Positions 26,101-38,100 of a DNA stretch of 64,000 nucleotides are shown in pieces. The stretch is from NCBI GenBank assembly GCA_026936325.1, contig JAPTHN010000004.1, forward strand, positions 49,689,289 through 49,753,288, written 5' to 3'. The translations under genes and the position numbers were made by a program. How positions within the stretch are numbered: position 1 is the stretch's first letter; every line of letters starts with the position of its first letter. The notes below the pieces were generated by a model, which was not told the origin of the DNA, did not search any database, and saw only the letters and a list, made by a program, of their open reading frames with translations. This stretch comes from Platynereis dumerilii (Eukaryota > Annelida > Polychaeta > Phyllodocida > Nereididae).

Positions 26101-29100
26101 TTTCATACTCTTGTTTGTTTACCATGACAGGCCAATATGTCTATTGGATACTTCACCTGATCTGTGTCTTTTTGGGTCTAAGGCACTCTGAGGGTGGCTG
26201 ACCTTTTTCACACACATTTTTCACTGGACTTTCTGTTTCATGCACATTTTTCACTGGACTTTCTGTTTTGTACAAGTCTTCAAATGAATTCCAGTATGCA
26301 GGCCTAACACATTGGTCCTTTCACAAAAAGCCAGTCCTGCTCCAAAGAACATCCTTTAAATATAAAATAGCATCCTCCTGCACTTTCAGTCATTTTTTCT
26401 CTCAGTTTCACAATACTCACAAATAAGCAGCATAGTAATGCCAGGAGACGCAAAGCGTGCCATTTGTCATGTTGACGTTTCCGTTGTAGTCAATCCCGTG
26501 ACTTGTGCTCTTGCATGGGCGTGAGGCTGCCACATCAGCTGAAAAACAAGGGTGTAAATAAGACATAACTTATTGACACAGATATAAAAATGTATTTGAT
26601 TTCTGTTTCAGCATCATGCATGAGGAATTCCCTTGACAGAATGTCAATTTCAACCATTTGCAGTTTACAGAATCTGATGATTTCATATTTGTAAACCAAA
26701 GGAGGAAATGTGAATTTTTTTCTAGGACATGGTATCCAATGGGGAGAAGTGATGTCATAAATTTTCTGATGTCATTTTTCCCAATTGAATACATGTCCCA
26801 GATATAAAATCATATTCATTCCTTATGTCTACAAATATGAAATCATCTGTAAGCAATGCAAGTTGAATGCCTATATATTGTGTTCCAAATAATACTTAAA
26901 ACTGTTTCTTACTTTCAGATTAGGGAGAGTCATTTCACTGTGTTTGTAGTCACTGTGAGCTGATGATATGTCATGGTAATAGATTGAGCATGGAAACTTA
27001 AAGAGGCTATTTGATTAGTTGCGATCAAGAGACGGCCTCAGTCATATAGCTGATTTTGAGTGTTAGATTCAAATACATAATCCTTTAATTTGTCAGTCAC
27101 CAATAAGCAGTATTGGTCGCGTTAAATAATGAGTTATTCCAACTAACGGCATGATCATGAGTCGTTCATGACATATCATCAGCAGTGCATTTTCACACTG
27201 AAACGGTCTTCTCTTTACTCATAGATAATTAAACTGCTGTAAGTGCTACTAATCTGAACCATGTTTGCAACCATTGGACCAAAATTCTATCAGAAATGTG
27301 GGCTAATTTAAGAAAAAAAAGTATAAAACAGATTAAGCATTCATTTTTATTTGTATGATCTGATTTTTTGGGTGTTGTTTCCAAATTACGTCAGTATTAT
27401 CTGTCCCAAATATCATGTTTCTACATCAAATCTAGCAAAAGTTATGGCTAGTTGGACAGAACTTTTGGAAAACCCCTCGTACAGTGTAGAGAGTGGCTCC
27501 ATCTGTGGCCAGTGTAAGTATGGATGCTGACCTGAGATACAGTTTACTGGGTGCTCAGTCATGCATAATGCGTAGGCAGGCTAACTCTGATACGTATACA
27601 TCATAAAATCAAATCAGTTCTTCGTTTTGGTGATTGGAAAAATTTGCCAGAGTTTGATTGGAATGTGTCCACAAGTTTTTCCTCAGTCTTGTTGACTGAT
27701 AAACAGCTAGACAGATGGACGGACACATGCAAATGTAAACATTAAGAGAATGCTTTACCACATATGGGTGGGTTACAGAGTTCCCAGGAGGTAGCGGTGT
27801 AGCACCACGGCTTGGATTGCTTGGGGTTGAGTGGGAAGCCAGTATTCCTAATGTAGTTCCTGCACTTGTTGCCCAGTTGAGATAAGCTAGTGACCTTCTC
27901 TGCAAAAAAGTCTGTTCCAAAGGTTATTGCCTCCATATGAGGCAGGCCTGCATCCCAGCGCTGGCAGGTCACTCCACTAGCCGTCTTGTCTAACGTCCCG
28001 AAGTACTCCATCCCTGCCGGTGTGTAGTGGCAGTTCAGGCCGTATGCTACACCTGAAAAACACATACATGCAGTTAAAAGTTAGTGAACAGGCAGGAGAT
28101 GAACCAAGGCTGTCTATATTCTACTGGCCACTTCCATCTCCAGATAACAGCAAACTCATCCAAAGATTCACTCATGTCAACTTAAGTATCATCAAATAAT
28201 GCCCCAGTCTAACGGCACGTTACGGAGCACTTTAGGCGTCGGCGTGATGGTATTTCCTGGTAATTTGGATGAATTTGGGTGATCCGCCGTCGACTTTTCA
28301 CATCCCCCAGGGGTAGTTTTTGTTCCCCTCAGGGGTTCCTAGAAATGGAAAAACTGCGCCGTGGATGTCAATAAAACATTCAACAGGTTCAAACTTTTTT
28401 TTCATGACGGCGGAACAGAGCCCAAAATTTTTATTGATTTTTTGATGTCCGGCGGGGATTTTTTCAGTGAGAACGTCTCAAAAACATCTCCGGCGGGATA
28501 TTAGGACATCCCCTGCCCCTGAGGGGACCTCTCCTGCCCCTGCGGGGACCTCTCCTGCCCCTGGGGGGACATTTGCAGCCTCGCCGTCAGTTTTTGACAT
28601 CCCGCCGACGGTCTTTTGATATCCTGCCAACGGTCTTTTGACATCCCGCCGACGATCTTTTGACATCCCGCCGACGATCTTTGACATCCCACAGGCATTT
28701 AGATCTTGCCCCCCAGGCATTTAGATCTTTCCCGCAGGGATATGATGTTATACCGCCGATTTACTATCTTATCCCGCCGTGATATGCTTTTAATTAATTA
28801 TATAATGGTTTTAAAAACATTGTATGTCGCCAGGATGGTCATTTTTTTCCTAAAATTCTACTCAAGCTACCCCTCAGTGGTTTAAAAGTTCTCCGTAACG
28901 TGCCGTGAGAACTGGGCATAAGAAGATTAGGAGACCAACAGAAAACTGTTGATGATGTGGCAAAGCCAGTTTGCAAATTGAAAATTGATCTTTTCAGTGG
29001 ACCGCAAATTCGCAAGCTTCTGTAATGGTGTTTCAAGTATGTATTTTTATGTGTCGGTTATATATTCTACCAGTAGAGGAATATTTGTACATGTCCCACC

Positions 29101-32100
29101 TGGATAACAATATTGTAAAGTTTGAAAAAAAAATGTGTGTTGAAATTTTTATCATGATTCTTGCCGAATATTTCCATTGGTGCATAATTCTAATGTACTG
29201 CAGTTTGTGAACGGAAAACTTGCTGAAACAAAAATCATATTGCCAAAGCTGAATATTTGTTTATGAAAGTTTGTTATATGTCTGCCAGTGCCATACATGA
29301 CGTCTGTACCAAATTTGATAATTACCGGCCATGCTATGCATAGGACGGTTATGCAGTGATATCCATCACATGTGAATCACGAGCCTCCTGGCCCAACCAG
29401 ACCATTCCAAGGGCTTATTTTATATGTATTTCTTAGTTATAACACATAGATTCCACCAATTGTGTCTTTTTACAATTAAATGTAATATTGTTAGATTTAT
29501 CAGCATCCCTCTCATGCCTAGCGCTAGGTGATTTTGCGCCGCCATTTTTTTGTGTATTCACGCTGTCAAGTGCTGCAGGCCTATTTGGACTATGTACATT
29601 GTACAGCCATCAAATTGAAACAGGAAATTGAGGTGTGCATGTTTGACACTCATATAATTACAGGGTGTTGATTGGACACTCTATCTTTATTGTATTTGCT
29701 CCATTCCAATCAATTAAGGCCTAAAGTGCAATTCACTTTCACACCTCCCTGTCATCTGTCATTAGACTGTCAACTCACTTGAACCTTAGGTTTTCAATCA
29801 GCTTCATACTTATTTCATTCCAAGTAAACTTCATGCATAAAATAATATTAGTGGAAATATGAAAGTTATCAGGCCTAAAGTAAAAACAACACTAAATATT
29901 CAGGCCTAGAATATTAAAAATCCTAAAATGCATTGCAACGGCAGACCTTAATACAATTGTGAACCTTAAATTACAAACACCATGAAAAGACACTGTTCTT
30001 TCTTGTATTAAATAAAACTACACACATGTCTACCAGCTAATGTAAACATTGTAAGAAATTAATTATTTTTACATTTTCCCATCCACCATATATATATGTA
30101 TATTAATTATGTCAATTCTACTAAAAAAAATATGAGCAGCATGGCCGGTGCTGCAGCTCAAAGAGTGCTTGTTACTATTGGACAATGAGAAAATTAAGCT
30201 GTTTAACATTGTTGCAATTTTAATGATTCTCAGGGTTTTTACACATATTGAGCCAACCTGCTCCATCGCTCATGTACCTAGACAATACAAAGTGGTAATA
30301 TATTCAAGCTTAATGCTCAAAATTGTGCAATTTAAGGAGTCACGGTTGGTTCGCTTATGTATCTTTATGCAAAGTAAGTTGCCGCTCACAAAATCTCATT
30401 TTTGCACTAAAAGTTTGAAATATCCTTGAAACTAAACAGTAAATATTATAGTCTTTGTCCCCCTGATCTAATTATATTGATCTCGAGTCTGTCACATGTG
30501 AGTGATGATTTCATCCTTTAAAAAATATATATATTTTGTGTTAGTAACATTGAAATTATTCAATGAAAAAGTTGATTTTATTTGTTTTGAGTTTCACACA
30601 TTCATATACTGATACAAGGGGCTGCCAAATTCAACTTAGTGTTGTGACAACTTGGCTGGCATGGTTTGATTCATTTGCTTTGGTCACTTAACTGCTTGTT
30701 AAATTGTGTGTGAAGCTTCCAAGGCAGGGGAAACTTTAAACTAATGATCTTTATAATTGATGAAAATACCATAATGTGTTGGTATTTTATGTTTTATGTA
30801 CTTAGCAGTTGGAAGTATTGGTTTCATGGTACTTAAGCATGAATATGCAGAATTAAATTCCGATATCACATTTTTTAGCTACTTGGAGTGTCAAAATGGC
30901 ATGGAACGGGACAATGCATCATCAGATATTCATGAGCAAAATCCAAGCTGAGTGTCATTTGGATCAGTCATTTTGGTAGCACCTTGTATGAAGTTGTATC
31001 AGAGTCTCTGTTGAGCCGGTTGAAGACCCCTGATCTGGGGTAAATGTAAAGAAGCATGTCTGTCCCTCTTATCAGTGATGGAAATGGGGGGGGGGGGAAC
31101 TCGGGGGAGCTGAGCTCCCTTGACTAAATAACAGGGGGAGCTGTACCCTGCTATAGCTCCCCCAATGATCAGTGGTGAAATTACAATTATGTTACTTTTT
31201 CAGTCCTCATGGTATTTTTGCCAAAGTTATGCTCTCATGGAAGAATTCTCTCCATTTTAAAAATATAGAATGGCGAGCCGCTGCCACACGAGCCGAGAGC
31301 TCCCACGATGAAACTTTTCCATTTCCATCACTGCCTCTTATCTCATTAGTCCATCAGTGGGGTACACTTTCTATCTTTTCTCTGTCCATCTGATTGCTTT
31401 TCAGTGAAAAAGCAAATGAATTTCAGTAAAGTCATGAACGCTCTTTGTTATCTTACTTCATGTCAATTCTGTGACGAATGCTCTCTGCACTTTAAAAAAT
31501 TTCAGACAAAATTGGTTTTTTAGATTCAAAATGGTTTTTTGAAAAACCAAATTTCAATGCAAAACCGACATGGATTTTTTTAAAAATCAATGTTGGTTTT
31601 TTGCATTGAAATTTGGTTTTTCAAAAAACCATTTTGAATCTAAAAAAACCAATTTTGTCCCGACATTTTTCAGAGTGTGTTTATCAAGAGACGAAGATTC
31701 AATTGACAGATTTTGTATAAAAAGTGACCGGAGAGAACAGAGGGATGAATTTCATTACATTCTTGTTTTCCCTCATTATAATATAAATAGAGCTTTGCTG
31801 ATTAAAAAATATTATACTCGGCTGAATGCAATTAAATTTAAAAATCTATTTTCTACCAAGAATATTAAAGAACTAAGAAATCTTGTTAAATTCATAAATA
31901 TTTTGAATACCGACTTCAAATAGTTTAAAATACAAGAAACTGACTTGGGTTTTCTGATTTATATATTGTTACTGTTATATTATAGGAAACTGTTATTCTT
32001 ATTCTTTGATACATGAGTGTATATTGTTGTATCTTGTTATCTTATTATTATATTTAACTTGCAATATGCATAATTTATGTACCTAAGTTTATTTCGTTGA

Positions 32101-35100
32101 AGCCAGGGGTTACTTGCTTATTTATTATTCTTTCAGTGTGTGTGTTGTGTATTTTGTGAAAAATCTTGAATTAATTATTGTACTTTCATAATCCGCAAGG
32201 AAGAAATAAAATCTTTTAAAATCTTGTAATGCGCATTTCCATAAAATTAAGAATGCTCTCTGTTTATTTAATTGAATTTTTGTAAAATTAAGAATGATGT
32301 CTGTTTATCTAAGTGCATTTCAGTAAATGAAGAATGCTCTCTAATTATTGAAGTGCACTTCAGCAAAATGAAGAATGCTGTCTGTTCATCTAAATTAATG
32401 TCAGTAAAATACTAGCTGCTCTCTGTTTATCTAAGTGCGTATCAGTTAATATAAGAATGCTCTCTGTTGATTTAAGTGTATTTCAGTAAAATGAAGAGTG
32501 ATTTCTGTTTATATTAGTGCATTTTAGTAAAATTAAGAATGCTGTCTTTTATCTAAGTGCACATTCAATGAAATGAAGAATGAAGAACACATCTATACTG
32601 TAACAGTGTAGCAGGCTGTGTCATGCCATATTAGTCAACGTCTTTAGTAAAATAAAAACTTACCGTCATTCGCACTAGCGAGAACAGAGGCGTCGTACAT
32701 CTGGCATGAGATTTGGTAAGTTGTGATCCCTGAAGCAACAGCTCTGTTGAAGACTATGACTGCTGGGGCCTTGCATGTCCTGCTGAGGGATGCACACACC
32801 TTTGAGGACCTCTGAAATGAATGGTCACTAGGGATTATTATTTGTCAAATTGATGTTGCAACCTCTAAGAAAAGTACACGTTTCAGGCACTCCTCAATCA
32901 TAGGACACCCAGCTTATTGGATATTGCTCAAGAGAGTCTTTATGAATGAAGTCATTGATCTGCTCCCAACCCTTGATTGAACCCGGGACCCTCAGAGCAC
33001 CATTCTAAGCTTTCCGGCTGCTGAACTGCTGAAAAAAAGTGTTCCCTCAAAATAAGGCTTAACTTTCGGAAATGCCGACTTTCCTCACTAACACAAGTTT
33101 CTTTCACATTAAAAAAAATGTCGGGACAAAATTGGTTTTTTAGATTCGAAATGGTTTTTTGAAAAACCAAATTTCAATGCAAAAAATACCATGCAAAGCA
33201 TGTGAACTCTCGGCTGGGGAAGTAACATACTCTTTATGTTTTTGGAATTTTTTTGAAAACTTTTTTTTTTTGGAATTTTTTATTTTTTGGCATTTTTTTT
33301 TTTTTGGAATTTATTTAATTTTTTTTGTATTTTTTTTCGTGAAAACCTTTTTTTGGGAATTTTGGACCAACAGCTTCTTATTGATGCTAATAAATTATCT
33401 TGCAAACTGAGTCTGAAATGTATTTTAATAACAAAGCAACAGCATTGTGATGTCATCACCAGTGCTGCCACCTGGATGATGTCACAATGGCTCAAACAAT
33501 GGCATTGTGACGTCAAGATTAATGTCTGTAACGACAGAAGGTTTCTTGGATGCAGAGTGACATAATTGGCTTGTGGTATAAGAACTAGGCACCTGAGATG
33601 AGTGAAATACAACTGCACAGAATTGTCGGTAGAAAGCAGCGTTTCAGCGTAGCGCAACATGTTTGTGGAGAGCCTATGAACGGAGGTTTTGGTGCGCGGC
33701 GCAGACCGCACCTACCATTCCGCGGCGCATGCGCACCAGCGCCCTTCCGCCCACCGAGTTTGAGACAAGAAGCACGTGTTTTGAACTAAGCAGCGACTTT
33801 TTGCATTAATAGGAAGTGTTTTATACATTATTTTTGGTCCAAAGTTAAGTTTCATTCTGATTTATCATGTCTGCCGATTTTGGTGCTATGTCTCTATGGC
33901 GCTCTGCCAATATTGTGATTTTGGGTGACAGTTTTGTCTCAAGGCTGCAGGCTGACCTCCACCAGGCATATTTGAAGGATGCCAGATCCGAGGACCAGTC
34001 TTTACATGAGCTGTCATGGGATCTGTTGAAAGCCCCTAAGGAGGCACGTTTCATCTACTGCCATGGTGTGCCAGGAAGTGGATGCACAGAAAAAGCAGCA
34101 AAAGTGTTCCAACTGCCCGAGGCCCTCCTGCTTGGCTGCAACCCGAAGTATGCCATACTGGAAATTGGGGGAAATGATGTCGACTCCTTGGCGACCCCAG
34201 AGGAAATTGCCAGGGCCAAGGTTGGGTTAGCGGAAAACCTGATTGAATTTTACGATGTACGGGCTGTTGCACTGGCAACTATCCTACCCAGGGACACGGT
34301 AAGGTCCATGGCGTCCCAGGAATTCCGACAAAAGGCAGTGGAGACTAACCGGCTGACAGAGGAGCTAGTAGGAGACCACCCGTACATTACCTTCCACAGA
34401 CACAAAGGGTTCTGGAGGACTGAAGGAGGCCAGGCAACCGACACCTCAGCTTGGTCAGCCGACGGCGTGCATGCCAACACCCCTGCCGGGGCAGCCAAAT
34501 ATAAAAAAGCTTTAACGATGATCATGCACAACATGATCAAAACCTATCACAACTCCCAACAAAACTGACACTTTACTATGAAATAAAAACTGTTTATAGT
34601 GCTTGTCAGCGGAATGCTGCAGGCAATCCAAATAACTGCCTATGTACTGACTTGTTGGCGGAATGCCGCAATTGTCAATGTGTTAATGTTCAGTGTTATG
34701 TGAGCATATCTACTGTATATGTTAATTGTTAACCCAGGTCTCGCTTGACTGTGTAATACGTCAGGCAATTCTAGGGTTTCAGAAAACTTCCAACTATTTA
34801 TTGTATTATATTATACTAGAAAATACCCATGAGCGGCATATTTAAGGGGGGGCAGGCTGCCCCCCCCTTCAGGGCCAAAATGAAAGGCCCCCCCCCCCCA
34901 GGCTATTTGTAAATACTCCCCTGTACCCAGTGCATGTATGTTTATAGACATGTACGTAATACTATGCATGAATGATCTGCCAAGAGATGTATGATGTATT
35001 GACTTGTGTGGTTGTGTTTTTGAAGGTGTAAATAAAAAAAAATGGGAGTTGAGACAGTGAAAAGCAATGCAGTATTGGATAGAAATGATGTGAATAAAGG

Positions 35101-38100
35101 AAATTGAAATGCAGAGTGTGTGGCATGAAGTGCATAAGAGATTTGTAATTGTGAGCATGAATGGCATAGAGACAGCCCAGTAGGTGGGAGATCAGTTGAG
35201 ATGTATGCCACAGCTACATCTGGAGGGAAGGAGAGACACTACAATGACCCTGGCTCTCCCTGGAGAAATGAATGGTACATTGCATAATGGTGGTGGAAAG
35301 TGAAAGTACCTGTTATGTTGTGGAGTGGTTGAATCGAGGGGATAAGTGGAGGTGGAAGGTGGCTGGAAGGTGATGGATATGAAAGGTATGGAGAAAGTAG
35401 GAAGACATGTGTATGAGAGGTGGGGAAAGAAAGTGCCAGAGGTGGCATGCAGGCACTTTGAAAAGGTGACCTGGGATGACCTCTGACCTGATTGTTGTTG
35501 TAATATTAAGTAGGATTGTGTCTGTTACCATCCAGGGTGGCTTGTCTCCGTTCCTGCTCACCATTTGTGATTTCTCTTCATCCCGGTCACCACTATTTTG
35601 TGACCATTTCAATATTACTTGATTCCGGCCACCACTATTTTGTGCCAATTACTGTTTCTTACGGCCACCACTATTTTGTGGCCAATTACTGTTTCTGCCG
35701 GCCACCACTATTTTGTGGCCTAATACATTGGTTTCTTCCGGCCGCCACTATTTTGTGGCCATTTATAGTTTTTCCACAATCTATCCCTGTATAAGTCATA
35801 ATCCGGCATTATGGTGGGCTTCTTGAGTATTCATACGTGTTGTGGTTCTTTCCAGATGCCCAAACACCTAAAGAGACAGCGTCGCCCCCCGGCGAAATAC
35901 ACCCCATCGAGGGAGGGTGGTGCCAGCCCTCAACGGCGGCCGAATGTGCAAGCTACGCCGGGGACCTTGTGGCAGGTGACGCCGAGAGCAGATAGGTCCC
36001 GTTCACCAAGGCTGGAATCAACCAGCAGGCTGGGGAGGTCGGACCCGGACAGGACAATCAGTCGGCTTGAGCGAAGACTCAACGAGCTTGAGAATTCGTT
36101 GGCATCCCCTCCAAGGGACCATCTTCCGAGCTATCGGCGTCCAAATGCCGGTGAGTACGTGATCTCATCACAGGCCCTCCCTCTACACATGTCGGTCGAG
36201 AGGGAGACCTCAGAAAAAATATTGGACGGGGGGATACATCGACCTGTCACACTTGAATCCAGTTAATTCGGGCGACGGCAGAAGGCAAGAGGCAAAACCT
36301 ATATCCCTCACCGCGTGGGCCAGGGCCTACATTCGTCTGATGTCCGTTCTCCTGGAAAATTCGAGGGCAGAAGCCCCGGACATGCTGGTCCACATGGATA
36401 ATGTACTGGCCCTGGCTCAAGAGAAGCACCAGTGGGAAGTGTATGATGCCGACTTAAGACGCCAGCAGGTGAATGCCGGTTACTCTTTGCCCACACCAGG
36501 GTGGAGCTATTATGCCCGTGCGGTGACAAGAGTCCAGCAGCCCTTTCGTGCCCAACAACATCATCAGCGGGCCAAAGGATCGATACCAGCAGGGCTACAG
36601 GCTGGCACCTGCTTCAGATTTAACACACCCGGCCAACGATGCGAACTTCCTTCCTGCCAGTACTCCCATAAGTGCAAGCATTGTGGAGCCCGTCACCCAC
36701 AGTACATGTGCTACAAGCAAAAGGGCACACAACAGGGCAGGGAGACTGAGAAGCGTGACGAGAAAAGAGATGAGAAAACCACTAAGTAAGGACATGGAGT
36801 CGCACGGGGAGGAGTTGCTGGGCATTGGCGGAATGCCATGCCTTGGCAACAGGACTGAGTTACCAAATGACACGTTCTCTGTCAGCGGAATGCTGCAGAG
36901 CAATGCTATTATTCAGAACTCCCTGGATGGAACCAGATCAGTACCTGTCAGCGGAATGCTGCAGGGCCGATTGGCAGAAGAAATGCATAAAGTGGTCACT
37001 CCTGTTCGCACAACCTTGTTGAGGAAGCTTTTAGATGGATTTGACGGCTCGGGTGCCTTAATCGATGGTTTTACCAATGGTTTCAAATTTCATTTCCAAG
37101 GAATAGAATGTGAGGTGAAGTCGAAGAACTCCATGGAGGCAAATATCCACCCTGAGGCGGTAGATGCCAAGTTAAAGAAAGAAATTGACCTGGGCAGGAT
37201 TGCGGGGCCTTTCGATCACCCTCCATTTCCAAATTTCAAATGTAGCCCGCTATCCCTTAGAGAGAAATCAGAGCCAGGTACCTACAGGTTACTACACAAC
37301 TTGTCATACCCCTATGACACCACCTCAGTGAATGGGGGAATCAACCAAGAGCATAAGACAGTAAAATATGCATCGGTCCAAACAGCTATTAAGCATATAA
37401 ACAAGTTGGGCCAAGGCTGTTTCATGGCCAAAGCTGGCATTGAAGCTGCGTACAGAATAGTCCCGATCGCCCCCGAGCAGTACCATCTACTCGGCTTCAA
37501 GTGGAGGGGAAAATTCTACTATGACAAATTTCTACCGATGGGGATGGCAGAGTCATGTTCCCTGTTTGAAAAGATCTCGGACTCAATTGTTCACATCATG
37601 AGGAAATTCGGAATTAATAATGTGGTGAAAGTGCTCGATGACTTCTTGATCTTGGCCCCCACCAAGGGGGAGTGTGACCTTGCTCTAAACAAGTTTAAAT
37701 TTCTTTGCCAATCGGTGGGAATCCCGTTGGTTAAAGCAAAAACTTCAGAGCGGTCTGAACAACAGCTGGTGTTCCTGGGAGTCCTCCTTGACACGGTTAA
37801 AATGGTGGCAAAGCTACCGGCAGACAAACTGGCGAGATACAGTCGGGATGCAAAAGCCTTCCTTAACCAGTCAACAACATCTTTGAAACTACTCCAAAGC
37901 TTAATTGGGAAACTCCAGTTTGCCACCTCAGTCGTCCCTATTGGGAAACCTTTCCTGAGGCGCCTGATAGATGCTACCAAGGGCTTATCAGGATCATCAA
38001 CCATCGAGATTAACAAAGGGATGCTGGCCGACATCAAAATGTGGCAAGCCTTCTTGGAAGGTTATAACGGGGTATCTGTCATAACCCGCAACCCTCCATG

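Noticed and set aside
27609-27920. 103-residue minus-strand frame overlapping kringle exon 5
   Set aside because: It is a shadow frame of the kringle exon with no Cys pattern and crosses the donor site.
28478-28720. Gly/Pro-rich minus-strand frames
   Set aside because: They translate the minisatellites inside the TIR element at 28201-28918.
31570-31672. N-terminal part of the 117-residue frame at 31570-31923 as protein
   Set aside because: It runs through the right arm of the hairpin MITE; only the part after about 31680 resembles a LINE protein end.
34051-34540. Minus-strand frames of 75-96 residues opposite the SGNH ORF
   Set aside because: Shadows of a clearly assigned plus-strand ORF with catalytic motifs.
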